Position numbers and translations under genes: made by a program | Part shown: positions 1 to 7,827 of the stretch, piece after piece | How the letters are laid out: every line of letters begins with the position of its first letter | Numbering within the stretch: the stretch's first letter is position 1 | Notes under the pieces: generated by a model | The model's input: the letters and a program-made list of their open reading frames with translations, nothing else | Databases searched by the model: none | What the model was told of the DNA's origin: nothing | From: Parabacteroides sp. | Lineage (GTDB): Bacteria; Bacteroidota; Bacteroidia; Bacteroidales; Tannerellaceae | NCBI GenBank assembly: GCA_017481945.1 | Contig: JAFUOJ010000006.1 | Coordinates: 1-64,000 of the forward strand | Reading direction: 5' to 3' | DNA length: 64,000 nt

Positions 1-1047
1 ATTGTAAGTACAATCCGGGAAAAGAGTTTCGCCAATGATATGAAAGTCCTTATCCAAAATAATCACAGAGAAACTTTTCTTTCCATAATCCAACAAATCC
101 ATATAGTCTCTGTCTTTTAAATTATTCGGGACATCGGTTTGTGGGAAAGCGATACGATAATAAACGTTTCGATATGGATCGTACAAAAGGTTTCCATATT
201 CAGCGTGGTCACACAAATCTTTCCATGTAACATTTCCGAAATCGTCTAACGGAATCATTTTATCAATGTATTTACTCTTTATAGGTTTCCGAGTAATGGT
301 TTTATGGTCAATAGAGGCAATATAAATGTCTTCTTCATAAGAAAAAGAATATACAAATTGGGTTCCGTCAAATATACGGCTATACTTATTCTCTACACTG
401 GCTATTTTTGCGGGGTTTATTCTTGTTTGTAATTTAGGGTATTCAAGCGGCAGATGTTCAACTTCTTTGGTATCTAAATCAATCGTAAAACTAACCGGAT
501 TCACTTTTTCTTTTCGGTTACACCTTGAGGTTGCATACAGCTTATTTCCGATCTTATAAATAGGCTGATAATTAAAAGAAGTAGAATAAGAGACCCTCAA
601 TGGGATCTTATCCTTTGTTGTGTCAAAAACAAGTTTTTCCTTTAATATACAAGACGTATCGATAAGTGCTATTTCGGTTAATTCTCTACTTGTTAAGAAT
701 ATACTATCGTTATTAAGAATAAGGTATCCTAATACCGTCCCAACGCCATTATTTCCATCAAGTTCCGGTTTGATTTTAGAGACTAACTTTCGCGTTTCGA
801 AATCATAAAATAAAATCTCATTTGCTATGAAATTGGGATTTAAAAAGGTAAGATACTCTCGGTTCTGTGCTTTATCTTTATAAATAAACAAAGCATGAGA
901 AGAGGATTTCGTATGTTCGTCTAACTCAAAAGCGATCTCTTCACCAGCCTTTTTCAATTGGTAATTGTTTGAAGAAGATTCTTTTCGATTACTACACGAA
1001 AAAAACAAAAAGAAATTGAACAGTAGTATAATAGTTTTTATTTTCAT
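1..1047 (-). CDS. DUF4221-type lipoprotein, partial (C-terminus off the left edge)
   Basis: The 349 codons from an ATG at 1047 stay open to base 1, so the C-terminus lies outside the window. The product begins MKIKTIILLFNFFLFFSCSN, a lipoprotein signal peptide with the Cys at residue 18. The following text (phrases such as EYLTFLNPN, NEILFYDF, GNNGVGTVLGY) resembles DUF4221/six-bladed beta-propeller lipoproteins of Bacteroidetes; that assignment is by recall of the family pattern. A role is not known. It lies directly downstream of a small NVEALA peptide gene and 23 bases after that gene's terminator hairpin, so it is probably expressed by read-through. Such propeller lipoproteins are commonly neighbours of NVEALA peptides. 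Confidence 0.65.
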   Translation of the reverse strand, partial: MKIKTIILLFNFFLFFSCSNRKESSSNNYQLKKAGEEIAFELDEHTKSSSHALFIYKDKAQNREYLTFLNPNFIANEILFYDFETRKLVSKIKPELDGNNGVGTVLGYLILNNDSIFLTSRELTEIALIDTSCILKEKLVFDTTKDKIPLRVSYSTSFNYQPIYKIGNKLYATSRCNRKEKVNPVSFTIDLDTKEVEHLPLEYPKLQTRINPAKIASVENKYSRIFDGTQFVYSFSYEEDIYIASIDHKTITRKPIKSKYIDKMIPLDDFGNVTWKDLCDHAEYGNLLYDPYRNVYYRIAFPQTDVPNNLKDRDYMDLLDYGKKSFSVIILDKDFHIIGETLFPDCTYN

Positions 1048-1054
1048 ATCAAAA

Positions 1055-1105
1055 AAATAATTTCAAAAAAACATATCGAATATATTTAATAATACTCGAT
1101 ATGTT
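1055..1105 (-). terminator. hairpin terminator between the NVEALA gene and DUF4221 gene
   Basis: A perfect 10-bp stem, AACATATCGA (1070-1079) with TCGATATGTT (1096-1105), is followed on the minus strand by a run of seven T (1064-1070 read in reverse). It lies between the NVEALA stop and the DUF4221 start, which fits a leaky terminator that sets peptide expression above lipoprotein expression. Confidence 0.7.
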
Positions 1106-1118
1106 TTTATATTAATAA

Positions 1119-1343
1119 TTAATCACAAGGGGCACAGCCTATCACTCCAACTGTACAACACCAATAATACTCCTCATCTATCCAGCAACTACTACCATAA
1201 CCTGTTTCACAGGCTGCAACAGCTTCAATATTTTCCAGCGCTAAACGATTCAATAAAGGTTTCTCCTTACTTTGGTTCATATTCCAGTATGCACCAAGCG
1301 CAACGGCACATGCAGCAGCCAATGTTACTAACTTTTTCTTCAT
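1119..1343 (-). CDS. NVEALA-family Cys-rich secreted peptide
   Basis: A 74-residue product from the ATG at 1343 (MKKKLVTLAA). The frame is open further upstream to 1421, but that extension would run through a terminator hairpin and precede the signal peptide, so I reject it. The N-terminus is a signal peptide. Next comes LLNRLALENIEAVAAC, which matches the NVEALA motif (N-[VI]-E-A-L/V-A) that names this Bacteroidetes family (PF14055). The 31 or so residues after it hold six cysteines, counting the one ending the motif, in the pattern C-x7-C-x8-CC-x6-C-x2-C. The family has no established function. The gene sits between two hairpin terminators and next to a DUF4221 lipoprotein. Confidence 0.75.
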   Translation of the reverse strand: MKKKLVTLAAACAVALGAYWNMNQSKEKPLLNRLALENIEAVAACETGYGSSCWIDEEYYWCCTVGVIGCAPCD

Positions 1344-1365
1344 AAAATAAACTTTTAAAATTGAA

Positions 1366-1409
1366 CAATAAAAGAAAAGAAGAATGTTATAAAAACAATT
1401 CTTCTTTTC
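1366..1409 (-). terminator. hairpin terminator after the second EEP-family gene
   Basis: A 12-bp perfect stem GAAAAGAAGAAT (1374-1385) / ATTCTTCTTTTC (1398-1409) is followed on the minus strand by TTTTATT. It lies 28 bases after the stop of the gene ending at 1438 and 23 bases before the NVEALA ATG. Confidence 0.65.
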
Positions 1410-1437
1410 TATAATAAACAATGTTATCTATTTCATC

Positions 1438-2310
1438 TTAGAAACTTACCTTAGACATGATAGGGAAGTGATCTGACGGAGTGCGACCATACTGAACAAC
1501 GTTCAATACACCGTATTTCTCTACTGTAACATCTTTTGTTACCCAAATGTAGTCGATACGAACGTCTCTTTCCATCGTTGCGCTCCAACCATTAAATGTA
1601 CCTACTGTACCGAAAGGAGGTTCCTTTGAAATCTTATAAGAGTCTAACAAAAGACCGTCAGAAGCCAAAGTTACGATTGGTTCATCATCTGGAACAGCGT
1701 TGAAGTCACCTGTTGCAAACACTGTCATGTTTTCACCTGCAATCTGACGAATGCGAGACAATAACAGTTTAGAAGATTCGCGACGAGCTACAACACCTTC
1801 GTGGTCGAAGTGAGAGTTGATGAAGACGAATTCCTTACCGGTTTCTTTGTCGCGGAATTTACCCCAAGAGCAGATACGGAAACAGCATTTAGCGTCCCAA
1901 CCTAATCCCGGTACTTCCGGAGTTTCAGAGAACCAGAAATCACCTTTGTCCAACAAATCGAAACGATCTTTTTTGTAGATGATAGCAGCGTGTTCGCCTT
2001 TGTCCTTACCATCTTCACGACCACCGCCGATGTAGGTATAACCTTCCAATTCGCAGATACCGTCAATCTGATGTTTGAAACCTTCCTGTGTACCAAACAT
2101 GTCGAAGTCGTAGAAACGGATCAAGTTTTTCACATACTCCTTACGATGTGGCCAAGCGTTCAAGCTGTCAGCCTTTACGTCACATCTCAAGTTGAAAGAA
2201 GCGACGTTCATCTTACAAGTAGAATCTTTCTTTGTAGCACACTGGTCTGTGCAAGACTGTCCTGCTAATCCCATCAGGATAGCACAACATGCGATAATTA
2301 ATTTTTTCAT
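1438..2310 (-). CDS. endonuclease/exonuclease/phosphatase-family lipoprotein (second copy)
   Basis: A 290-residue product from the ATG at 2310 (MKKLIIACCAIL); a TTG two codons upstream is possible but unnecessary. A signal peptide ends at LAGQSC, a plausible but non-canonical lipobox. The exo_endo_phos fold residues are all visible in order: ASFN, GTQEGF, NSHFDHEG, TGDFNA, RIDYIW and SDH near the C-terminus, so it should be a competent metal-dependent phosphodiesterase or phosphatase. Its substrate cannot be told from sequence; DNA, phospholipid and phosphoinositide enzymes share the fold. It is 18 bases downstream of a paralogue that is about two-thirds identical by eye, so the pair is a tandem duplication and probably one transcript. 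Confidence 0.85.
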   Translation of the reverse strand: MKKLIIACCAILMGLAGQSCTDQCATKKDSTCKMNVASFNLRCDVKADSLNAWPHRKEYVKNLIRFYDFDMFGTQEGFKHQIDGICELEGYTYIGGGREDGKDKGEHAAIIYKKDRFDLLDKGDFWFSETPEVPGLGWDAKCCFRICSWGKFRDKETGKEFVFINSHFDHEGVVARRESSKLLLSRIRQIAGENMTVFATGDFNAVPDDEPIVTLASDGLLLDSYKISKEPPFGTVGTFNGWSATMERDVRIDYIWVTKDVTVEKYGVLNVVQYGRTPSDHFPIMSKVSF

Positions 2311-2328
2311 GAACAATACTTTATATAA

Positions 2329-3207
2329 TTAAAATTCGACATTTGCCATAATTGGATAGTGGTCAGACGGCGTGCGACCGTAGTGTACATCGTTCAAAAC
2401 GCCATATTTTTCAACCTCAACGCCCTTGGTTACCCAGATATAATCAATTCGTTTATGAGTATCGGGATTATTGATGTTCCAACCGTTGAAGGTATTTGTA
2501 GTACCGAAAGGAGCCTCTTTGGTTATCTTATAAGAGTCTCTGAAAAGACCATCGGAAGCAATGGTTGTAATCGGTTCTTCTGTCGGAAGTGCGTTCAAAT
2601 CGCCGGTGAAAAAGACTGTCGCGTTCTCTCCGGCAATCTCACGAATGCGTGACAAAACTAACTTGGAAGATTCACGACGAGCGACAACCCCTTCGTGGTC
2701 ATAATGTGAGTTGAAGAAATAGAACTCTTTACCGCTCTCCTTATCTTGGAACTTACCCCATGAACAAACACGGAAGCAACACTTAGCGTCCCAGCCTAAA
2801 CCCGGAGTTTCCGGAGTCTCAGAAAGCCAGAAAGTGCCTTGGTCTAACAAATTCAAACGAGCTGTTTTATATAGAATAGCTGAATGCTCTCCTTTATCCT
2901 TACCATCCTCACGGCCACCGCCGACATAGGCATATTCTCCATCTGCTACCAAATCATCCAATTGAAATTTAAAGCCTTCCTGTGTACCGAAGATATCAAA
3001 ATCATAGAAGTTGATCATACTTTTCACACCGGCTTTTCGAGGTTCCCAGTAACTCGGATGATGTTCCGGACCCCCACAAGCCAAATTATAACTTGCTACC
3101 GTCAGGCTACATTTATCATTACTCGGACAGGTTGTTCCATTCGTACAAGACTGCATACCTAAGCCCATCAATAGAGCTCCTCCACATACTGCTATTACCT
3201 TTTTCAT
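2329..3207 (-). CDS. endonuclease/exonuclease/phosphatase-family lipoprotein (first copy)
   Basis: A 292-residue product starting MKKVIAVCGGALLMGLGMQS, with the putative lipidated Cys at residue 21. Catalytic elements match those of the next gene: GTQEGF, NSHYDHEG, TGDLNALP, RIDYIW, and a C-terminal PSDHYPIM. The sequences diverge most in the first 30 residues after the signal peptide and around the loop before RIDYIW, which would suit differing substrates. The stop is 18 bases before the start of the paralogue. A -7 element (3251-3258) lies about 45 bases upstream. Export to the cell surface or periplasm is inferred from the signal peptide. Confidence 0.85.
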   Translation of the reverse strand: MKKVIAVCGGALLMGLGMQSCTNGTTCPSNDKCSLTVASYNLACGGPEHHPSYWEPRKAGVKSMINFYDFDIFGTQEGFKFQLDDLVADGEYAYVGGGREDGKDKGEHSAILYKTARLNLLDQGTFWLSETPETPGLGWDAKCCFRVCSWGKFQDKESGKEFYFFNSHYDHEGVVARRESSKLVLSRIREIAGENATVFFTGDLNALPTEEPITTIASDGLFRDSYKITKEAPFGTTNTFNGWNINNPDTHKRIDYIWVTKGVEVEKYGVLNDVHYGRTPSDHYPIMANVEF

Positions 3208-3250
3208 TATTTAATTGTTTAATTATAACTCTCCCGCTTAACATGGTACG

Positions 3251-3258
3251 CAAAGTTA
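3251..3258 (-). promoter_or_regulatory. -7 promoter element for the tandem EEP genes
   Basis: The minus strand reads TAACTTTG, matching the Bacteroidetes -7 consensus TAnnTTTG. I see no convincing -33 TTTG at the expected distance, so this is a moderate call. Confidence 0.45.
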
Positions 3259-3289
3259 CGCTTTATTCTTAATTTTATGCAGATTAATC

Positions 3290-3335
3290 CTAAAAAAAGA
3301 AAAAGGAGTCGCAAACATTTCTGTTTACAACTCCT
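3290..3335 (-). terminator. rho-independent terminator of tRNA-Arg
   Basis: On the minus strand AGGAGTTGTAAAC pairs with GTTTGCGACTCCT (two G-U pairs) across a short loop and is followed by a T-rich run. Plus coordinates of the arms are 3304-3316 and 3323-3335. It lies 5 bases past the tRNA 3' end. Confidence 0.8.
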
Positions 3336-3340
3336 TGTTG

Positions 3341-3414
3341 TGATCAGGCTGGGATTCGAACCCAGGACCCACAGCTTAGAAGGCTGTTGCTCTATCCAGC
3401 TGAGCTACCCGACC
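3341..3414 (-). tRNA. tRNA-Arg (anticodon TCT)
   Basis: The minus strand gives a 74-nt cloverleaf. The acceptor GGTCGGG pairs with CCTGATC (with G-U pairs), followed by discriminator A. The D arm contains AGCTCAGCTGGATAGAGC, the anticodon stem CAGCC...GGCTG holds loop TTCTAAG-type with TCT, and the T arm is TGGGTTCGAATCCCA. CCA is not encoded. A Bacteroidetes-type promoter lies at 3432-3460 and a terminator directly downstream. Confidence 0.95.
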
Positions 3415-3431
3415 ATCCTTTTTTCGTGGTG

Positions 3432-3460
3432 CAAAGGTAGTATTATTTTATAATCTACAA
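3432..3460 (-). promoter_or_regulatory. promoter of tRNA-Arg
   Basis: On the minus strand TTGT (3457-3460) is followed after about 17-18 bases by TACCTTTG (3432-3439), the Bacteroidetes -33/-7 arrangement. The tRNA 5' end is 17 bases downstream of the -7 box. Confidence 0.65.
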
Positions 3461-3512
3461 AAGCTTTGGATTATTTTTTTACTCAGAAGTACAATAAAAA
3501 CCATCAAAACCA

Positions 3513-5858
3513 TCAGAAAGGATAACCGACAGCAAAATGCCATGCGAAATTATCTTTCAGATTCGGATGTAAAATCGCCCACTTCTTCTTACCAGTCTCC
3601 TGCGGATTATAAGCTTTCATTCCCATATCAAAGCGAAGCAGGAAGAAATCAAAGTCAAGACGTAACCCCAACCCGTAAGAGGCGGCAATCTCTTTATAGA
3701 AACGGGAAAAGTCAAAGTTCCCATTCGGACGGCTTTTGTCCTCATGAAAAGTCCAGATATTCCCTGCGTCAAGAAATGCAGCCATCTCAAACTTCCAGAA
3801 AAGCTTCGTCCGATATTCTAAGTTCAAATCCAAACGAATATCCCCCACCTGCTGAGCGAAAGATTTTACGGAATCAGCCGGCATACTTCCCGGACCTAAC
3901 GAACGGACAGACCATCCACGCACGCTATTGGCTCCTCCCGAAAAATAACTACGTTCAAAAGGTAACATCCTTGAATTGCCATAGGGATACCCTACACCGA
4001 CTCCCACATGGAATGCTAATTTGTTTCGGGTATCTAATACGATACTCTTACTAAAATCAATATCTCCCTTCACAAACTGAGCATAATTGATTCCAAACAG
4101 CTCATACAATCCATTCACATCTTTATCTGCTCCCGTTACTTTTGATAGAGCATACAATAGATTTCCTGCCATCTCGAATGAGAAACGAACCGAATGCGTA
4201 TTCCTTAAACGGTTCTGCGGATTGTAGTTATTGAAAGAGTAGGTATAGCCTGTACCCAATATGAACTGGTCAGTAAAATTATATAACAACGTCGTCTCCG
4301 GTAAAGAGTCTCGGAACGACTGACTGATCTCCGGCAAATGCACATAATCAATATCCAGCAGACGGAAGATGTGTCTTGCCTGTGTATTACTTCGTTCCTG
4401 CCAAATATAATTCCAACCGGCCGATACAATAGAGCGTTTGAACTCGGGACGAGTCTGAATGCTATAACTCATCTTCAGCTCTGTTGTCGCACGTATCTTC
4501 CGCCGAAAGTCTTCCCGAAGGAAAGGGAATAGGAAACGAGGAAACAAAATAGAGGCTTCTGTACCAAACTCCCAAAAGTTATTTCCCTCCGAGTGATTAC
4601 CGGAAAGTGCTTCATAAGCCCCACGAACTTTTGCAGAAAAGACTTCTGAACCTTTAAACAAATTACGGTGTTGATAATTCAAACTGGAAGCAAATCCAAA
4701 ATCTCCGGCAGAGTTGGTTCCTTCGACCTCCACTCCAAACCCTTGTAACTTAGCTGGGGAGGTTAAAATCGTACAATTCAGCTTCATCGTATCATTCTCT
4801 TCTACCTCTGAAAAGCGAATATTCACATTACGCAAAGCCTGCAAAGTGGCAAAAGAGGAATAGGTCTGCTCCACAAGACGCTCGTTATAGAGTTGTCCCG
4901 GGATAATGAAATTACTCTTTCGCAACACGCTTGGACGAATACTCCGGCCGTTCTTCCCATAAAGGACACTTACGTTCCCCATTCTTACAGTATCATAAGG
5001 CATTACGGTATCCTCCTCCAACGTCAGAGGATTATAATCCGTCACGATCGAAACATCCTTTATATAATATTGCCGATGTACCGTATCTGCCACGCTTCCG
5101 TCTGCCCTTTGCATTCGGAAAGGCTTTAACAGCATATCCAAATCAACAATGTTCTGATTGAAAGAACTATCCGCTAAATAGAACAGGTAATCCCTATTAA
5201 ATGCGTAATACCCTCGTTGCCGAAGCAGATTGGTAATACGTTGCCGTTCTTTATCCAATATATCTCGGTCGAACAGGGCACTGTCTTTAATTAAAGAGGT
5301 ATAATCATCGGAATAGGTACGGAAAGCTGAAGCCAAAACGGAACGACGAGGAGGTGTCAATCTCGCAATACTATCAATTCGTGTATCGCTTAACTGCATA
5401 TTATAGTCGTGGATACGATAAGGGGCATTCGACTTTATGCGGTATGTGACTGACGCCTTCTTATGCTTAGAGGTATCAATCGTAGCCGAAACTTCTGCAT
5501 TCACAAATCCCTTATTGACATAAAAACGCTCTAATTCTCCAACGGATTGCGTTATTAAAGTGGTATCTAATATAATTGGAGCTTCCCCTATACGACGTAG
5601 CTGTTTGTTAATCCATTTCTTTTCGTTTCGCCCAGACCAACCATACACGTACAATTGCCACTTCATCAATCCAAAAGCTTTAAAGTTCGGCTGCTGGCGT
5701 AAATAGGGTTTTAAATCTCCGCTCTTATAGGTTTCATCATCCGAAACTATAGATACCTGATCCAATAAATACTCCCCATCTTCCACATACTTAATCGAGT
5801 TGCAGGAGACGAGTAGAAATATGAAACAAATAAGATATAGTATTTGGATTCCCTTCAT
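3513..5858 (-). CDS. tamL: TamL: TamA/BamA-type (Omp85) outer-membrane assembly lipoprotein
   Basis: A 781-residue product from the ATG at 5858. The frame runs upstream to 6146 but that extension overlaps the divergent methyltransferase gene and precedes a clear signal peptide, MKGIQILYLICFIFLLVSC, whose lipobox ends in Cys 19. POTRA-like periplasmic repeats fill roughly residues 30-400. A 16-stranded barrel occupies the C-terminal half, with FSGGANSVRGW carrying the VRG(W/F) loop-6 motif of Omp85 proteins and a terminal aromatic Phe (VGYPF). In Bacteroidetes a lipidated TamA form, TamL, works with inner-membrane TamB; lipidation here matches that. tamB is not in the window. The promoter overlaps that of the divergent gene. 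Confidence 0.85.
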   Translation of the reverse strand: MKGIQILYLICFIFLLVSCNSIKYVEDGEYLLDQVSIVSDDETYKSGDLKPYLRQQPNFKAFGLMKWQLYVYGWSGRNEKKWINKQLRRIGEAPIILDTTLITQSVGELERFYVNKGFVNAEVSATIDTSKHKKASVTYRIKSNAPYRIHDYNMQLSDTRIDSIARLTPPRRSVLASAFRTYSDDYTSLIKDSALFDRDILDKERQRITNLLRQRGYYAFNRDYLFYLADSSFNQNIVDLDMLLKPFRMQRADGSVADTVHRQYYIKDVSIVTDYNPLTLEEDTVMPYDTVRMGNVSVLYGKNGRSIRPSVLRKSNFIIPGQLYNERLVEQTYSSFATLQALRNVNIRFSEVEENDTMKLNCTILTSPAKLQGFGVEVEGTNSAGDFGFASSLNYQHRNLFKGSEVFSAKVRGAYEALSGNHSEGNNFWEFGTEASILFPRFLFPFLREDFRRKIRATTELKMSYSIQTRPEFKRSIVSAGWNYIWQERSNTQARHIFRLLDIDYVHLPEISQSFRDSLPETTLLYNFTDQFILGTGYTYSFNNYNPQNRLRNTHSVRFSFEMAGNLLYALSKVTGADKDVNGLYELFGINYAQFVKGDIDFSKSIVLDTRNKLAFHVGVGVGYPYGNSRMLPFERSYFSGGANSVRGWSVRSLGPGSMPADSVKSFAQQVGDIRLDLNLEYRTKLFWKFEMAAFLDAGNIWTFHEDKSRPNGNFDFSRFYKEIAASYGLGLRLDFDFFLLRFDMGMKAYNPQETGKKKWAILHPNLKDNFAWHFAVGYPF

Positions 5859-5877
5859 TATACTTGCTTTACGCACG

Positions 5878-5915
5878 CAAAAGTAATTGAATTTAAAGAA
5901 AATCCCGTACATTTG
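5878..5915. promoter_or_regulatory. overlapping divergent promoters for tamL and the SpoU methyltransferase
   Basis: Minus strand: TACTTTTG (5878-5885) lies 20 bases before the tamL ATG. Plus strand: TACATTTG (5908-5915) lies 20 bases before the methyltransferase ATG, with TTGA at 5887-5890. The two core promoters share about 35 bp, so the genes may compete for polymerase. Confidence 0.5.
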
Positions 5916-5934
5916 CCCTACAAAAAGAATTATA

Positions 5935-6702
5935 ATGCTAAGCAAAGCCAAAGTAAAATACATCCATTCTTTAGAATTAAAGAAATATCGCAACGAACTG
6001 AATGCCTTCGTAGCCGAAGGAAATAAACTTGTTTCAGATATGTTACATGCCTTTGAGTGCGAGTTAATGCTTGCCAAGCCCAATTGGATTGCGGCGCAAG
6101 GAGACCTTTCAGTCAAAGAGCTACTAATAGCAGAAGAGGAGGACATCCGTAAAGCCAGCTTTCTAAAGAATCCTCAAGATGTATTAGCTGTATTCAAACG
6201 TCCGACTTGGTCTCTTAAGGAGGTAAACCCTACAGCTTCTCTTATTTTAGCGTTAGACGGCATACAGGACCCCGGTAACCTCGGTACCATCATCCGTTTA
6301 GCCGATTGGTTTGGAATCGAACACATTGTATGTAGCCTTGATACAGCAGATGTATTCAGCCCCAAGACCGTCCAAGCAACTATGGGTGCACTGGCTCACG
6401 TCAAAGTGCATTATACGAATTTGGAGACCTATCTAAAAGAACAGGTAGCCCAAGGAGTTTCTCTATTCGGTACTTTTTTAGATGGAGAAAATATGTACAC
6501 GAAAGAGCTATCGACTGCTGGTATTATAGTGATGGGTAATGAGGGGAACGGCATACGACCGCAAATAGAACAATTGATTAATCAAAAGCTTTACATTCCC
6601 AGCTTTCCACCGGAACGAGAGACATCAGAGTCGCTTAATGTAGCCATTGCAACGGCTGTTATCTGCGCTGAGTTTCGCAGACGTCAAGGGAAGAGTTACT
6701 AA
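5935..6702 (+). CDS. TrmH/SpoU-family RNA 2'-O-methyltransferase
   Basis: A 255-residue protein from the ATG at 5935; an upstream in-frame ATG at 5887 lies before the predicted promoter and is rejected. The N-terminal 100 residues resemble the SpoU substrate-binding domain. The SPOUT catalytic domain shows all three motifs: LDGIQDPGNLGTIIRLADW (N and R of motif 1), IVMGNEGNGI (motif 2) and LNVAIATAVICAEFRR (motif 3, forming the SAM-binding knot). It should methylate ribose 2'-OH in rRNA or tRNA; the exact target (RlmB-like G2251 or another) cannot be decided here. Its 3' end overlaps a convergent small gene by 78 bp. Confidence 0.88.
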   Translation: MLSKAKVKYIHSLELKKYRNELNAFVAEGNKLVSDMLHAFECELMLAKPNWIAAQGDLSVKELLIAEEEDIRKASFLKNPQDVLAVFKRPTWSLKEVNPTASLILALDGIQDPGNLGTIIRLADWFGIEHIVCSLDTADVFSPKTVQATMGALAHVKVHYTNLETYLKEQVAQGVSLFGTFLDGENMYTKELSTAGIIVMGNEGNGIRPQIEQLINQKLYIPSFPPERETSESLNVAIATAVICAEFRRRQGKSY

Positions 6703-7005
6703 TAATACTTGGGTAGGTAGCCCCTTTTCAGCCGGTTTAGGGAGGTCTAATTTTTGCAAGGCAGCGGTCAGAAATTCGATGCCGAGGGAATTTTTATTCC
6801 CTGCCCAGGAAAATTCAATTCCCTGCCTATCCATTTTTTCTCCTTCTGCAAGAGCCGGAACCAGAATGCCATCGTAAAATTCAGTACCTGCAATTTCCCC
6901 ATTCAAAGGAAATACACCGACTAAATTTTCCTTCTCATCCAGTTCAACATAATGCAGACGTAGCAGTTGTTTCCAATACACATAATGAGAAGCAATCCTA
7001 CGCAT
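6625..7005 (-). CDS. conserved small protein of the lspA cluster, function unknown
   Basis: A 126-residue product starting MRRIASHYVYWKQL, 6 bases after the DUF4296 gene stop, so it is the last gene of the ileS-dksA-lspA run. Text such as HYVELDEKENLVGVFPL and GTEFYDGILVP looks like a real soluble protein conserved in Bacteroidales, but I know no domain or function for it. The last 26 codons are antisense to the end of the methyltransferase gene and look less protein-like (LSADNSRCNGYIKRL), suggesting an ancestral stop was lost and the frame extended into its neighbour. Confidence 0.7.
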   Translation of the reverse strand: MRRIASHYVYWKQLLRLHYVELDEKENLVGVFPLNGEIAGTEFYDGILVPALAEGEKMDRQGIEFSWAGNKNSLGIEFLTAALQKLDLPKPAEKGLPTQVLLVTLPLTSAKLSADNSRCNGYIKRL

Positions 7006-7011
7006 ATCTTT

Positions 7012-7824
7012 CTATTTTTTTACAAGGGGATTTTCTAAAGTAATGGCAGAAGTGTCCTTAGCTGCTTGTTCCAAACGACCGTAATTATACCTCATCAGAT
7101 TCAAGCTATCCAAATAGATTTTATAGTAGGAGCTATCTGCACTACTCATAAAGATACGGCCATACACTCGTTTAACCTGCTTGGTCGAAACGGTCCGTAA
7201 GGTTGTTTCAAAGTGGCCATCCCGTTCAATGGTCTTGTTTACAACTACAGTTGTATCAGCCTGTTCCGCACAAAGTTGAACTTCTGGCTTATACTTCATA
7301 TCTTTTCTAACGCCCCATACGTTCATTCCTAACACAAAAGTACTACCTGAAGGGTAATTCTTCTCCGGTTTGATATTGAATGTCACCCCATTAAACAGGG
7401 CTTTTGGTTCTAAATAGACAAAAGTGCGACGAGGCCAAATATCCACCGAATCCTGTTTCGATGTAGGTGCGGCAGAAGCCTGTACATCACCTAAAGCTCT
7501 CTGACGGCTGTTCAGATCATTTAGTACTCGGTCAAAAACTTTCATGTAGATGTCTAAGTGTTTTCCGTACCAAACCAACGAACTGTCATATTCTGCTTGT
7601 GTTATACCATACTTGCGGAAGATTGATTGAAACAAGGCCTCCTTCTGTGCTTGCTCCGAGAACTCTCTGCTATTTATATCAATCATAGCCTCTGCTATAT
7701 ACATATCCACCTGTATCGCCTGCATTTTCTTCTCAGAAAGGACTCCGTCCGGAGTCTTACTACAAGCGATCATTAGGCAACCCAACAGTGCAGTAATGGA
7801 ATATGTATGCAGCTTACTCCGCAT
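7012..7824 (-). CDS. DUF4296-domain lipoprotein
   Basis: A 270-residue protein with a lipoprotein signal (ALLGCLMIACSK, lipobox Cys 21). Residues about 25-115 match DUF4296: an alpha-helical segment with VDMYIAEAMIDI, FRKYGITQAEYDSSLVWYG and a following coiled helix. The C-terminal half is predicted beta-rich and unassigned. It follows lspA by 3 bases; LspA processes lipoproteins, and this lipoprotein is regularly found next to it in Bacteroidales. Function unknown. Confidence 0.8.
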   Translation of the reverse strand: MRSKLHTYSITALLGCLMIACSKTPDGVLSEKKMQAIQVDMYIAEAMIDINSREFSEQAQKEALFQSIFRKYGITQAEYDSSLVWYGKHLDIYMKVFDRVLNDLNSRQRALGDVQASAAPTSKQDSVDIWPRRTFVYLEPKALFNGVTFNIKPEKNYPSGSTFVLGMNVWGVRKDMKYKPEVQLCAEQADTTVVVNKTIERDGHFETTLRTVSTKQVKRVYGRIFMSSADSSYYKIYLDSLNLMRYNYGRLEQAAKDTSAITLENPLVKK

Positions 7825-7827
7825 TGA

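Noticed and set aside
1344-1421. 26-residue upstream extension of the NVEALA frame
   Set aside because: It runs through a terminator hairpin and would place residues before a normal signal peptide.
3542-4054. 170-residue plus-strand frame opposite tamL
   Set aside because: Antisense shadow of a clear Omp85 gene; low-complexity, Ser/Arg-rich composition and no promoter.
5859-6146. 96-residue N-terminal extension of the tamL frame
   Set aside because: It overlaps the divergent methyltransferase gene and lies before a clear lipoprotein signal peptide; it also spans the promoter.
6713-6877. Extra coding potential after the methyltransferase on the plus strand
   Set aside because: It is antisense to the conserved core of the small minus-strand gene, which has protein-like text and correct operon spacing.
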